This document shows, piece after piece, positions 16,427 to 25,511 of a stretch of DNA of 64,000 bases. Both the position numbers and the translations under genes were made by a program. The notes under the pieces were generated by a model that was not told the DNA's origin, ran no database searches, and was given only the letters and a program-made list of their open reading frames with translations. Each line of letters starts with the position of its first letter. The first letter of the stretch is position 1. The stretch comes from Spirochaetales bacterium (lineage in GTDB: Bacteria; Spirochaetota; Spirochaetia; UBA9216), in NCBI GenBank assembly GCA_016839055.1, contig JAEKNX010000008.1, forward strand, positions 124,001 through 188,000, in the 5' to 3' direction.

Positions 16427-16882
16427 ATGGACAACTCAGACAGCTTTCACATCATAGTTCTTGTACTTTCGGCAATCATAGCCCTCCTGCTGCTTTATTA
16501 CCTTTTCAGCTCGAGGGAGCATTCCGATGAAGAAAATAAACAGAGAAAAGGGAAAACAGGACAGGACAGGACCATAGAAAAAAATACGGACAGGTCAGTC
16601 GGAAAACCATGCCCGCTCTGCGGCGAACTGCTGATGCGCGGAGAGCGAGTACATTCTGTTATATATCCGGGAAAATCGGATAAACTGATGGAAATCTTCG
16701 GCTGCCCCTACTGCGAAAAACCATCAGCCCCAAATAAACGAAAGTGCCCGGTCTGCGGCAACCAGATGGAAGATGGAAATGTTCTCATAGCCAGGGTCTT
16801 CGATAAACCCGGCAAGACCCACGTTCACGTCCTCGGCTGCAGCACCTGCTACAGCGGCAGGACACGAATCAGGAAACAATAA
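16427..16882 (+). CDS. Membrane-anchored double zinc-ribbon protein
   Basis: About 151 residues. One membrane segment (about 7-25, IIVLVLSAIIALLLLYYLF) is followed by a charged linker and two zinc ribbons: CPLCGELL...CPYC and CPVCGNQ...CSTC, eight cysteines in all. The topology is probably N-out with the ribbons in the cytoplasm. The function is unknown; such ribbons often bind nucleic acid or another protein. No clear ribosome binding site is present. A GTG at 16403 would add 8 residues, but I prefer the ATG because it directly precedes the hydrophobic segment. Confidence 0.8.
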   Translation: MDNSDSFHIIVLVLSAIIALLLLYYLFSSREHSDEENKQRKGKTGQDRTIEKNTDRSVGKPCPLCGELLMRGERVHSVIYPGKSDKLMEIFGCPYCEKPSAPNKRKCPVCGNQMEDGNVLIARVFDKPGKTHVHVLGCSTCYSGRTRIRKQ

Positions 16883-16918
16883 AAAGGTGGCAGCAATTCT
16901 GAACAGATGAAAGATCTC

Positions 16919-16947
16919 TTGAAATATGACTAATAAAATCGTATTTT
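16919..16947 (+). promoter_or_regulatory. Predicted promoter of the HD-GYP gene
   Basis: TTGAAA (16919-16924), 17-base spacer, TATTTT (16942-16947). Six bases separate the -10 box from the ATG at 16954 and no ribosome binding site is present, so the mRNA may be leaderless. Confidence 0.45.
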
Positions 16948-16953
16948 TTAGAT

Positions 16954-18825
16954 ATGTATACTGATAGAAGAATAAAAAGATCTCTAAAACCAAAAACCTC
17001 ATTGTCATACAGACTCACCGCCTATTTCGTAATATTCGGCCTAATCATCGGTTACACGGTTTTTGTATTTTCAACAGCCTATAACGGCTGGCATATCCTT
17101 AATGACATGACCGGCATTGTCAGCAATGAAATTAGAATCAACGAGGAACTTCTTGGAGAGTTCAATGAAGCCCATTTCAGAAAGATGCTGACAAATGTTC
17201 TCGTGAAGATCAATGATCAGAACATTCCGCTCAAGGGGGTTGGTGCATTTATTGAAACTAATGACGGCTGGACCAAGTATACATATGTTGATAACGTCAT
17301 CAGATCCGAACCCTTCTACATCAGCGACAATAAACTTTTCAATAAGGCCCTAGAGAAAGGAGCGGCCTTCTCGAATATTCCATTCTTCGGAAAGGCTGAT
17401 TCAACCTCGGTCTATTTTCTAATACCGCTGGCTAACGGCCCGAGAATTGTCGCCTCGGCCGTGATAAAACGAGAAGGGCTCGACAGCATGGTCAGGAGCC
17501 GCAAAGAGGAACTCATGGGGTTCGGAATAATACTGATTGTTTTTTCCTTTCTCCTTGGGAAGATCTTTTCATCAAGAATAACCCGTCCAATTACCAAACT
17601 AGCTGCAAATGCATTCAGAATTTCAGAGGGTGAGGATGATCGGACCCTGGTCTTAAAACGAAGCGATGAGATTGGAGTACTCTCCAGAGCGCTCGGCAAG
17701 ATGAGAGGGGATCTGAACGAACGCCTCAAAGCCATGGAAATAATGAATAAAATAGACAAGGTGGTTCTCTCCTCGATTTCAAGAAACGATCTGCTCAATA
17801 GGGTTATCGGCTTTGTCTGTGATTACATAGATCAGAGCACAGTCGTCATGGCTCTCAGAGATGAGACCGGGGGCGGATTCGAGCTGATTTCGGCCGTCAG
17901 ACAGTCGGAGCCCGCCATAATGATCGACAACCCCTATATTCCGGATGAGCTCCTGAGTAATGACACCAAGGGACTGTTTAGGATTCCGGGGGTTTTTTCT
18001 GAAGAGAGAAATCTCAACGAGGTTCTCATAAAACAGCTGAACCTGCCGGAAAAAACCAGACGGTTCTATAATGTCCCGCTTTATCTCAAGGAAAGTTATC
18101 TCGGCTCCCTCCTCATAATCAGGGCGGACCAACAGAATTTCACCGAGGAACAGCAACAGACCCTCCGAAAACTCGGCGACCAGGTAGGAGTAGCACTGCA
18201 GTCCGTAATGGCAGTCGAGGAGATGAACTCTCTCCAGATAGGCTCCATCAGGGCGCTCAGCCGGGCAATTGACGCCAAATCCAAATGGACAGCAGGACAC
18301 AGCGAAAGGGTAGCCGAGCTCAGCGAACAGCTTGGAAATGCGGCAGGTCTTGGTGAGCAGGAAATCAGGAGACTGGTAATATCGGCTCTTCTCCATGACA
18401 TCGGCAAAATAGGGGTCTCCGAAAACATTCTCGATAAGCCAGCAAAGCTAACTAAGGAAGAGTTTGATCTTATCAAGCAGCACCCGGATATGGGCCATAA
18501 AATCATCGCTAATTTGCCAAATTATGAGGACATCAGTGACGGCATCCGGTATCACCATGAAAGGTGGAACGGCGCGGGTTACCCAATGGCGCTAAAAGGG
18601 GATGACATTCCTCTTTTCGGCCGGATTATCGCGATTGCCGACGTATTCGATGCCCTTTCGGCAGACCGTCCCTATAGGGACGGAATGTGTGTTGATGATT
18701 GCATCCAGTTCATCTTCGATAAAAAAGGAATAGATTTTGATGAGGTTCTCGCGAAGAAATTCATCGAGCTGATGAAAAGCTCAAAGAATCATTTGCATAA
18801 TTCAGACGGTAGTATTAAAGTATAG
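16954..18825 (+). CDS. Membrane HD-GYP cyclic-di-GMP phosphodiesterase with HAMP and GAF
   Basis: 623 residues. Layout: membrane helix (about 22-45), periplasmic sensor part (46-185), second helix (188-206), HAMP linker (207-260), GAF-like domain (about 265-420), HD-GYP domain (435-610). The catalytic signatures are intact: HSERVAELSEQL, SALLHDIGKIGV, KQHPDMGHKI, YHHERWNGAGYP and IIAIADVFDALSADRPYR. HD-GYP enzymes hydrolyse cyclic di-GMP to GMP or pGpG. This protein should lower cyclic di-GMP in response to a periplasmic or cytosolic ligand. The next gene, adenosine deaminase, starts one base after its stop, so they are one transcription unit. Confidence 0.93.
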   Translation: MYTDRRIKRSLKPKTSLSYRLTAYFVIFGLIIGYTVFVFSTAYNGWHILNDMTGIVSNEIRINEELLGEFNEAHFRKMLTNVLVKINDQNIPLKGVGAFIETNDGWTKYTYVDNVIRSEPFYISDNKLFNKALEKGAAFSNIPFFGKADSTSVYFLIPLANGPRIVASAVIKREGLDSMVRSRKEELMGFGIILIVFSFLLGKIFSSRITRPITKLAANAFRISEGEDDRTLVLKRSDEIGVLSRALGKMRGDLNERLKAMEIMNKIDKVVLSSISRNDLLNRVIGFVCDYIDQSTVVMALRDETGGGFELISAVRQSEPAIMIDNPYIPDELLSNDTKGLFRIPGVFSEERNLNEVLIKQLNLPEKTRRFYNVPLYLKESYLGSLLIIRADQQNFTEEQQQTLRKLGDQVGVALQSVMAVEEMNSLQIGSIRALSRAIDAKSKWTAGHSERVAELSEQLGNAAGLGEQEIRRLVISALLHDIGKIGVSENILDKPAKLTKEEFDLIKQHPDMGHKIIANLPNYEDISDGIRYHHERWNGAGYPMALKGDDIPLFGRIIAIADVFDALSADRPYRDGMCVDDCIQFIFDKKGIDFDEVLAKKFIELMKSSKNHLHNSDGSIKV

Positions 18826-18826
18826 T

Positions 18827-19912
18827 ATGGTTACTAACGAAATGATAAAAAAGATTCCCAAGGTTGAACTTCACCACCACCTAGACGGCGGTGTAAGACC
18901 CGGGACAATAGTAGAGCTGGCCGAACAGGGCAATATCGAAATACCTGAGCACGATCCGGAAAAACTGGCGGATTGGATTCACAGAGGCGCCGACAGAAAA
19001 AACCTGGCTCTCTACCTTGAAGGCTTCGCCGTCACCTGCGGGGTAATGCAGACAAAGGAGGCACTCATCCGGATTGCTAGAGAGACACTCGAAGATCTTG
19101 CAATTCAGAATATAAAATATGCCGAGATCAGGTTTGCACCCATTCTTCTGACCGAACAGGGACTCAATCTTGAAGAAATTGTAAAGGCTGTACTTACGGG
19201 CCTTAAAGAAGGCCGGCAGCAGTTCGGAACCGATTACGGATTAATCCTCTGCGCTATGAGGCATCAGCCGGCAGCGGCCTCGCTGGAAATGGCCGAGCTT
19301 GCGGTATCCTTCAGGGAACTGGGTGTTGTAGGATTCGACATTGCCGGAGACGAGCATGGTCATCCGCCGAAACGTCATCTTGACGCTTTCCAACACATCA
19401 GAAACAAGAATTTCAATATTACTATTCACGCGGGCGAGGCCTTCGGGGTCGAGTCAATATGGCAGGCGCTTCAGATCTGCGGTGCTCACCGAATAGGACA
19501 TGCAACCAGACTTCTTGATGATATGGTTGTTCAGGGAACAAGGATTGAAAAACTCGGCTCTCTGGCGGACTTCATCCGCGACAAGCGGATACCGCTTGAG
19601 ATGTGTCTTTCATCCAACATACAGACCGGAGCGGCGCCGTCACTGGATGTTCACCCCTTCAATGTGTATTACAAGAATGACTTCAGGGTAAGTCTATGCA
19701 CCGACAATCCGCTGATGAGCAATACGGATCTCGTTAAAGAAATGAGTCTCGCATCCGAGTACTTCAATCTCGGAATTCGTGATTTTGAGAAAATCACTCT
19801 CAACGCCATGAAATCGGCCTTTATTCACTATGATGAGCGACTTAGAATTATCTACGATGTACTTAAACCGGGTTACGCAAAAATTCGGCAGGAGACAAAC
19901 CCTACCGAATAG
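18827..19912 (+). CDS. add: Adenosine deaminase
   Basis: 361 residues. Converts adenosine or deoxyadenosine to inosine and ammonia in the cytosol. Zinc ligands and catalytic residues are visible: VELHHHLDGG (His16 and His18), NITIHAGEAF (metal His and catalytic Glu block), HRIGHATRL, LEMCLSSNIQTG, and SLCTDNPLMSNT with the metal Asp. Length is typical. It pairs logically with the purine nucleoside transporter at 58-63 kb as salvage. It is translated from the same transcript as the HD-GYP gene and is followed after 9 bases by the CsgG-like gene. Confidence 0.95.
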   Translation: MVTNEMIKKIPKVELHHHLDGGVRPGTIVELAEQGNIEIPEHDPEKLADWIHRGADRKNLALYLEGFAVTCGVMQTKEALIRIARETLEDLAIQNIKYAEIRFAPILLTEQGLNLEEIVKAVLTGLKEGRQQFGTDYGLILCAMRHQPAAASLEMAELAVSFRELGVVGFDIAGDEHGHPPKRHLDAFQHIRNKNFNITIHAGEAFGVESIWQALQICGAHRIGHATRLLDDMVVQGTRIEKLGSLADFIRDKRIPLEMCLSSNIQTGAAPSLDVHPFNVYYKNDFRVSLCTDNPLMSNTDLVKEMSLASEYFNLGIRDFEKITLNAMKSAFIHYDERLRIIYDVLKPGYAKIRQETNPTE

Positions 19913-19921
19913 GTCCGGCTC

Positions 19922-21118
19922 ATGAAAAGACTACTGCTGCTGAAACTTGTTCTATTCTCACTAATTTTAATCTCGGCCTCGACGCCTCTTTTTTCAGAGG
20001 CTCGCAGGGTCTCCGTCCTCTATTTCAGTAATAACAGCAGCGATGACAAGCTTGACTGGCTCAGTAAGGGCCTGGCCGACATGCTTTTAACCGATCTTGC
20101 GTTATCTGATGAGATCAAAGTAATAGAGAGGGAAGAGCTCGAGAAGATAATTTCCGAGCAGAAGTTCTCATTATCAGGTATGTCCGATGACAACCAGAGC
20201 CTTGAGATTGGAAAACTCCTGAGCGCGGAGCTGCTTGTAACAGGAAGCTTCATTTCCTCAGGCGGCCGGCTGAGGATTGACGGGAAAATTCTCAACACTG
20301 AAACGGGAGAGCTCCTAGGCGCGGCAAAAACAGAGGGAGACCTTGACAGCTTATTTGCGCTGGAAGCCGAAATAGCCGCTCTTATCTTTGAAAATCTCGC
20401 TCTATCACAGCCTGAAGGACTCCGACTAACCTCCGCGGCGGCTCTGCCCGCTGCGGAAGCTTATTACAAGGGGCTTCAGTCGTTCGACAGGGGCGAATAC
20501 GACAAGGCAATTGAGTTCTACAAAGCATCCGCCCTGGCGGATCCCCAGTACCAGAAGCCCCGGGAGGGCCTCGAGGCGTCATATAAATTCCTTAAGGACT
20601 TCAGGCGGATGCGGCAGCAGCGGGAAATAAATCAACTGCTTTCCAAGGCAGCCGTGCTTCGAAGCCGACTCGGAAAGGAAAAATGGATTACCTACGCCGA
20701 CTTTCTCATGCAGGCATACCAGAACGGAAATACCGACAATACAGAATTGAACAAAACGGCCGAAGAGCAGGGTCTTTTCAGCGGGGAAACACCGGCGGTT
20801 TGTTCATGGAACCTTCAGAATACATTGATGGAGATTGCCGATCTGGCAATTGAAAATTTCGATGACGGGGAACTTGCCGCCTATTCCCGGAATGAAATTA
20901 TTAGTATTGCCGAAAAAGGCAGAACCCAATATGCCGATGATCCGTTTCTACCTGAAATCATCTACCAGCAGCTGCTTATCGCCTATTACGAGGACGAATA
21001 CGAGGCAAGCCTTGCCCTCTGCGAGGAGCTTATGCTGAATTATCCAGATTACCGGATGATGTGGGCAGTTGAAGACTTTTATGAGACAGCACTCGAAGAG
21101 CTATCAGAGGATCAGTAA
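19922..21118 (+). CDS. Exported CsgG/FlgO-like protein with TPR region
   Basis: 398 residues. A signal peptide (1-25, ending STPLFSEA) directs export. Residues 28-165 resemble a CsgG-type domain: VSVLYFSNNSSDDKLDWLSKGLADML, IKVIEREELEKIISEQKFSLSG, and AELLVTGSFISSGGRLRIDGKIL, the pattern shared by CsgG, FlgO and related curli/assembly lipoproteins. The rest is helical with a TPR-like unit around 178-215 (AEAYYKGLQSFDRGEYDKAIEFYKASALADP). There is no lipobox Cys, so it is probably periplasmic. No curli genes are present. The role may be envelope assembly or stress sensing, and remains unproven. Confidence 0.8.
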   Translation: MKRLLLLKLVLFSLILISASTPLFSEARRVSVLYFSNNSSDDKLDWLSKGLADMLLTDLALSDEIKVIEREELEKIISEQKFSLSGMSDDNQSLEIGKLLSAELLVTGSFISSGGRLRIDGKILNTETGELLGAAKTEGDLDSLFALEAEIAALIFENLALSQPEGLRLTSAAALPAAEAYYKGLQSFDRGEYDKAIEFYKASALADPQYQKPREGLEASYKFLKDFRRMRQQREINQLLSKAAVLRSRLGKEKWITYADFLMQAYQNGNTDNTELNKTAEEQGLFSGETPAVCSWNLQNTLMEIADLAIENFDDGELAAYSRNEIISIAEKGRTQYADDPFLPEIIYQQLLIAYYEDEYEASLALCEELMLNYPDYRMMWAVEDFYETALEELSEDQ

Positions 21119-21233
21119 AAACGGAGCCGTAAACGACGACTCCATACCAAGGTCTCAGCACCAATTAGTTTTTTATTCAATCCTACTCGAAAAAGACTAA
21201 TAAACAGGATCGTAAATACCGATTATAATCATA

Positions 21234-21677
21234 ATGTATAATCAGCAGACTTTAGCAGATACATTTCCCACATCCCCGTTCAGTGCGGATATTTCGAGCC
21301 GGATCATCGATGAACTTCGGGAACTTTATTTTGGACAATTCGATAACCACTGGTTTATTACTCTACTCGATAGCAACGCGTTCAACACGTCACGTCTGAG
21401 ATATATACAAAACATGCTAGTAATTCAGTCAATTTACAGCACTGAGGCTGCAGTATTCAACGACGGCATTGAAACGCTCGAAGAAGTCATCCTCACTGCC
21501 AGGAGATATATACTTCCGGTACTAAGGGACAAACTCAGAATATCGGGCTTCTACAAGAGCCGCGGGAATGACTCAAAAGAGGAACTTGTAATGAGGGATC
21601 TTTTTTCATATACATTTCCATACAATCTCAAGCGACTCGAAGAGCTGACAATCGATCTGAAAGAAAATCTTTTGTAA
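21234..21677 (+). CDS. Small helical protein of unknown function
   Basis: 147 residues, not recognised. Mostly helical with aromatic residues, no signal peptide or membrane helix, no cysteine or metal motif. It lies 14 bases upstream of the SMUG1-like glycosylase and is likely co-transcribed with it. A perfect TATAAT ends 4 bases before the ATG and no ribosome binding site is visible, so the gene probably starts a (leaderless) transcript here. Codon use and composition are like its neighbours, which argues that it is real. Confidence 0.7.
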   Translation: MYNQQTLADTFPTSPFSADISSRIIDELRELYFGQFDNHWFITLLDSNAFNTSRLRYIQNMLVIQSIYSTEAAVFNDGIETLEEVILTARRYILPVLRDKLRISGFYKSRGNDSKEELVMRDLFSYTFPYNLKRLEELTIDLKENLL

Positions 21678-21691
21678 CTACGGACAACAAG

Positions 21692-22426
21692 ATGAATAAA
21701 GCACAACTTATCATTGAGGCGACCCTGAAAATGTCACAGGCGGTTTCCGGTCTCGATTTCATTGAAGAGATAACCCATATTTACAACCCTCTCGTCTACG
21801 CCTGGGACGCTCACAGGGTATATATCGAGCGCTTCGCGGGAAACCGTAAAAAAGTCATCTTTCTAGGCATGAATCCCGGCCCCTGGGGAATGGCGCAGAC
21901 CGGAGTTCCTTTCGGAGAAATAAGCGCGGTTAAAGACTGGCTGAAAATTGAAGAAGAGGTTTCCCGGCCTGCAAAAGAGCACCCCAAACGCCCGGTTGAG
22001 GGTTTCCTCTGCTCCCGCTCCGAGATCAGCGGAAAAAGACTCTGGTCACTGATTGAGAACAGATTCGGAAACCCGGAAAAATTTTTCCAGGAGCATTATG
22101 TTGCTAATTATTGTCCGGTCAGCTTCATGACCGAAACGGGTAAAAACTTCACCCCTGACAAACTACCGAAAGAGCAGCAGAAAGCGCTGTTTGACGTCTG
22201 TGATATTCATCTGAGAGAAATAGCGGAAATATTAGAGGCCGAATGGCTGATCGGAGTCGGGAAATTCGCGGAAAAAAGAATTAATGAAGCTCTTAAAAAA
22301 CAGATAGAATCTAGTAAAATAAAATCAGGAACAATAATCCACCCCAGCCCCGCGAGTCCCGCGGCAAACAAGGGATGGGCAGAAGCCGTAATCATAAAAA
22401 TGGCTGAATACGGCCTCTGGACATAG
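21692..22426 (+). CDS. SMUG1-type uracil-DNA glycosylase
   Basis: 244 residues. Removes uracil (and in known members 5-hydroxymethyluracil) from DNA. Both family motifs are present: GMNPGPWGMAQTGVPFGE (59-76), forming the catalytic pocket, and HPSPASPAANKGW (217-229), the DNA-intercalating loop with the catalytic His. These are closer to animal SMUG1 than to family 1 UNG or MUG. SMUG1 is common in animals but scattered in bacteria, so its presence here is of interest. It is preceded by an unknown small gene and followed by a convergent prenyl synthase gene. Confidence 0.93.
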   Translation: MNKAQLIIEATLKMSQAVSGLDFIEEITHIYNPLVYAWDAHRVYIERFAGNRKKVIFLGMNPGPWGMAQTGVPFGEISAVKDWLKIEEEVSRPAKEHPKRPVEGFLCSRSEISGKRLWSLIENRFGNPEKFFQEHYVANYCPVSFMTETGKNFTPDKLPKEQQKALFDVCDIHLREIAEILEAEWLIGVGKFAEKRINEALKKQIESSKIKSGTIIHPSPASPAANKGWAEAVIIKMAEYGLWT

Positions 22427-22445
22427 AGGGCACCGAGGCTCCTAT

Positions 22446-23507
22446 TTATCTATACTCTTCCGGCAGGAAACCGTCAAACATTGACGACAGCGAGTCGAGC
22501 GCAGACGAATTCTGAAAAGATTTTTCAATCATCCCCTTTGCGCCGCGAATCATCTCAAAGGCCCTGTTTCGGGCCCGCTCGATACTGCCGGAGCCTTCTA
22601 ACAGACTTATTGCTTCCTCAATCTGCACTTTTCCTGCATCAGCCCCGAGTTCGGCCGCCTCATCAAAAAGCTCCACTAGTCTCGGGATGGAATCAGGGTC
22701 TGCCATGGCATGAAAGATTACCGGAAGACTCTTTTTCCCTTCTACAATATCATCGCCCCTATCCTTCCCCGGATTTCCGGTAGTAAGATTGGTTATATCA
22801 TCGATAATCTGGAATGCAACGCCTACTTCCTCAAAGATTTCACCAAGGCTCATACAGGTATTCGGATCGGTTCCCCCGACGGCAAAACCTATTTGGGCCG
22901 CAAGCCTGGTGAGAGAACCGGTCTTGAAACGGCACATCTGCATATACTCTTCAACACTCGGATATGAGTCATGAACATTATGCCACTGAATATCAAGCCC
23001 CTGGCCAAAATGCAGCCGCCGGAGGTTTACATTATAATATCTATAGAGTTTCAGCTTAAGCTCATCGGTAAAATCACTCTCATCAATTAAAAAAGTGGGG
23101 AGAAAATACAGCAGATTTCCGGTATTTATCGACATATCCTCACCGTAAATCTTATGTACGGCAGGCTTGCCGCGCCGGAGCTCAGCCTTATCTTCTATAT
23201 CATCAATAATCAGGCTTCCGTTATGAGGAAACTCGACAAGCGGTGAAAGGGGCAGAACATCTTCAGCCTTGCCGCCTGCGAGCTCGCAGCAGAGAATCAT
23301 CATGACAGGTCTCCAGCGTTTTCCGCCGCGGTTTATCAGCTCCAAGGCCGGTTCATTTATTTTATTGACCGATTCTTCAGAAACCTTGCTCTTGATTGGT
23401 CCGGCAGCCCTGATTAACCAGCCTCTATCCGACATAGTCGGCAAAGCTCTGGAGACAACCCCTTCTACCTTATCAAGTATTTCCATATAATATTTATCCA
23501 TAGCCAC
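22446..23507 (-). CDS. Polyprenyl diphosphate synthase
   Basis: 353 residues. Condenses isopentenyl diphosphate onto an allylic diphosphate to make a linear prenyl chain. The first Asp-rich motif is normal (SLIIDDIEDKAELRRGKPAVH), and GGKRWRPVM near residue 60 is the usual substrate-binding block. The second Asp-rich motif reads FQIIDDITNLT, with Asn for the last Asp of DDxxD. Product length cannot be read reliably. The annotated start is a GTG; an ATG two codons later (23501) is equally possible, and neither has a good ribosome binding site. It lies divergent from rlmE. Confidence 0.88.
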   Translation of the reverse strand: MAMDKYYMEILDKVEGVVSRALPTMSDRGWLIRAAGPIKSKVSEESVNKINEPALELINRGGKRWRPVMMILCCELAGGKAEDVLPLSPLVEFPHNGSLIIDDIEDKAELRRGKPAVHKIYGEDMSINTGNLLYFLPTFLIDESDFTDELKLKLYRYYNVNLRRLHFGQGLDIQWHNVHDSYPSVEEYMQMCRFKTGSLTRLAAQIGFAVGGTDPNTCMSLGEIFEEVGVAFQIIDDITNLTTGNPGKDRGDDIVEGKKSLPVIFHAMADPDSIPRLVELFDEAAELGADAGKVQIEEAISLLEGSGSIERARNRAFEMIRGAKGMIEKSFQNSSALDSLSSMFDGFLPEEYR

Positions 23508-23538
23508 TAGAAAACACGAAGTAGGGAGTTACGTCAAT

Positions 23539-24159
23539 ATGTCAAAGCAAAGTTCTGGAAAAAGAAGTACACCGGATCATTATACACTGAGGGCAAAGAA
23601 GGAAGGATACCCGGCGAGATCGGTTTACAAGCTCGAGGAGCTTAATAATAAGTTCAACCTTTTCGGACACGATGATAGAATTCTCGACATCGGCGCTGCC
23701 CCCGGCAGCTGGAGCATGTACTGTCTACGGAAAATAGGAAAAAATGGCTTTGTAGCCGCGATTGATCTAAATGATCTGACCATAGACATGAGCGATAAGC
23801 GTCTGTTCTTCATTCGAGGTGACTTCTTTGAGGAAAAAAACCTATCCGCGCTGCTTGATAAAGGCCTTTTTAATACGGTTATAAGTGATGCCGCGCCGTC
23901 GACCACCGGAAACAGAACGGTAGATGCCGGCCGTTCATTCACCCTAGCCGCCGGAATAATTGATATTTCAGGGCGAATGCTGGCGTCCGGCGGAAACCTT
24001 GCTATCAAGATCTTTCAGGGCGGTGATGAGAAGGAACTTGTCGGGATGCTGTTAAATCATTTCAAGACGGCGAAAATTCTAAAACCTAAGGCCTGCAGAA
24101 AAGAGTCTTTCGAGACCTATATCGTAGGACTCGATTTTACTCCTGAAGATTCACTATAA
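23539..24159 (+). CDS. rlmE: 23S rRNA (uridine2552-2'-O)-methyltransferase
   Basis: 206 residues, the standard size for RlmE/FtsJ. Methylates the ribose of U2552 in the A-loop of 23S rRNA. The Rossmann SAM-binding motif is ILDIGAAPGSWS (48-59), and the catalytic tetrad K-D-K-E is complete: K31 in SVYKLEEL, D117 in ISDAAPS, K157 in LAIKIFQG and E192 in SFETYIVG. The basic N-terminus fits rRNA binding. GGGAG lies 10 bases before the ATG. It is followed by a TPR gene in the same direction after about 100 bases. Confidence 0.95.
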   Translation: MSKQSSGKRSTPDHYTLRAKKEGYPARSVYKLEELNNKFNLFGHDDRILDIGAAPGSWSMYCLRKIGKNGFVAAIDLNDLTIDMSDKRLFFIRGDFFEEKNLSALLDKGLFNTVISDAAPSTTGNRTVDAGRSFTLAAGIIDISGRMLASGGNLAIKIFQGGDEKELVGMLLNHFKTAKILKPKACRKESFETYIVGLDFTPEDSL

Positions 24160-24258
24160 TAGGCATCCTCAGCCCCGATTGAACGTTTCTGCGTTCTTTG
24201 ATAATTTCTATATCAATTTTATATTCATTAAGGCCGAAATTAGATTGAGAGGTAATTA

Positions 24259-24831
24259 ATGAACGCAAACGCAATAGACATAGCAGAAAACTTAATACTT
24301 ACCGGCTACCTCCGAGAGGCCAAGAAGATACTCTCAACCATTCTCCTTGACGAGCCTGATAACGATAGAGCTGTCTGCTATATGGGTATCATCCTCACCG
24401 AAACCGGAGAAAATGACAAGGCAATAAAAACCCTTGACTACTATATACACAAGCATAAAGATAATCCTGAAGCCTGGGAAGCTCTAGGATGCGCATGGTT
24501 TAAAAAAGGAGACCTGCTCAGAGCCGAGGAATATCTGCATAGGGCGGAATGTCTGGCATCAGAGAGCCCCTCAATTCTTCGGAATATCGGAGTACTCTAC
24601 GGTATTCAAAATAAGATTGAAGAATCCCATAAATATATAATGAGATCATATGACCTTAACCCCTACGATTACCGGACACTGTATGCGCTTTCCTATTCTC
24701 ACCTCAATCAGAAACAGTATGGAGATGCAAAATCTGTGATTGAAGAAGCTTTATATCTCGATTTCCCTGAAGATATCAGAAAAGAACTTCAGCTTATATT
24801 CATTAAAATACAAATCAACTGGATTCAATGA
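24259..24831 (+). CDS. TPR-repeat protein
   Basis: 190 residues, no signal peptide. It is built from about four tetratricopeptide repeats: helices such as AENLILTGYLREAKKILSTIL, AVCYMGIILTETGENDKAIKTLDYYI, PEAWEALGCAWFKKGDLLRAEEYLHRA and RNIGVLYGIQNKIEESHKYIMRSY. TPR proteins are scaffolds for protein contacts, and the partner is unknown. GAGAGG lies before the ATG. The stop overlaps the start of the NlpC/P60-like lipoprotein gene (ATGA), so the two are coupled and could act together in the envelope. Confidence 0.9.
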   Translation: MNANAIDIAENLILTGYLREAKKILSTILLDEPDNDRAVCYMGIILTETGENDKAIKTLDYYIHKHKDNPEAWEALGCAWFKKGDLLRAEEYLHRAECLASESPSILRNIGVLYGIQNKIEESHKYIMRSYDLNPYDYRTLYALSYSHLNQKQYGDAKSVIEEALYLDFPEDIRKELQLIFIKIQINWIQ

Positions 24832-25502
24832 AAAAAATACATACCGCCGTCCTGTTAGCCTTTTTGACTGCCGGACTATCTTTTTTATCTTCATGCTCAA
24901 GCCTCCCGGCACAGGATTATCCGGAACAGTCGCCCGAAGCCCCAGGTGAAAAGACTGAAATTCAACAAAAACTTGTTGAAACCGCCGCGGACTATGTAGG
25001 GACAACATCCGGAAGCCTCACCGCTGACGACAAAAGCTACAACCTCGACTGCTCAGGTGCGATTCTTGCCGTCTATTACAAAGCTGGAATCAATCTGGAG
25101 AAATGCTATGACAACTACTCCGGTAACGGCGTTAAACGAATCTATGCCTGCCTGAGAGACAATAAACTTATTATCAACACTAAGACACCGAAGCCGGGAG
25201 ATCTGATTTTCTGGGACAATACCTGGGACAGAAATAAGGACGGCAAATACAATGATTATTTCACCCACGTAGGCATGGTCATAGACATCGATGAAGACGG
25301 GATTATCAAATACTTTCATCACAATTACAGGAAGGGCCTCATCATCGAAAAGATGAACCTCTTCACCCCTGACGACACGGAGGCGAACTCTCCGATGAGG
25401 ATGAAGGGCTCCCCCCCCGCGCCGGAGGGGCAATACCTGGCCAGCCACCTCATCAGGGTCTTCGGCCGCGCATGGCAGCTGCCCTTCGGGTTTTTCAGGT
25501 AA
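24828..25502 (+). CDS. NlpC/P60-like peptidase lipoprotein
   Basis: 224 residues. A lipoprotein signal peptide ends in the lipobox FLSSC (Cys about 23). Residues 45-200 resemble a cell-wall cysteine peptidase: the nucleophile in NLDCSGAILAVYYKAG, then KPGDLIFWDN, and the His in YFTHVGMVIDID, in the order C...H seen in NlpC/P60 and CHAP domains. It probably cleaves peptidoglycan stem peptides or a related amide in the periplasm. The last 25 residues are Pro- and Gly-rich. Coupled to the TPR gene upstream. Assignment to NlpC/P60 rather than CHAP is by eye. Confidence 0.83.
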   Translation: MKKIHTAVLLAFLTAGLSFLSSCSSLPAQDYPEQSPEAPGEKTEIQQKLVETAADYVGTTSGSLTADDKSYNLDCSGAILAVYYKAGINLEKCYDNYSGNGVKRIYACLRDNKLIINTKTPKPGDLIFWDNTWDRNKDGKYNDYFTHVGMVIDIDEDGIIKYFHHNYRKGLIIEKMNLFTPDDTEANSPMRMKGSPPAPEGQYLASHLIRVFGRAWQLPFGFFR

Positions 25503-25511
25503 GAACTCAAG

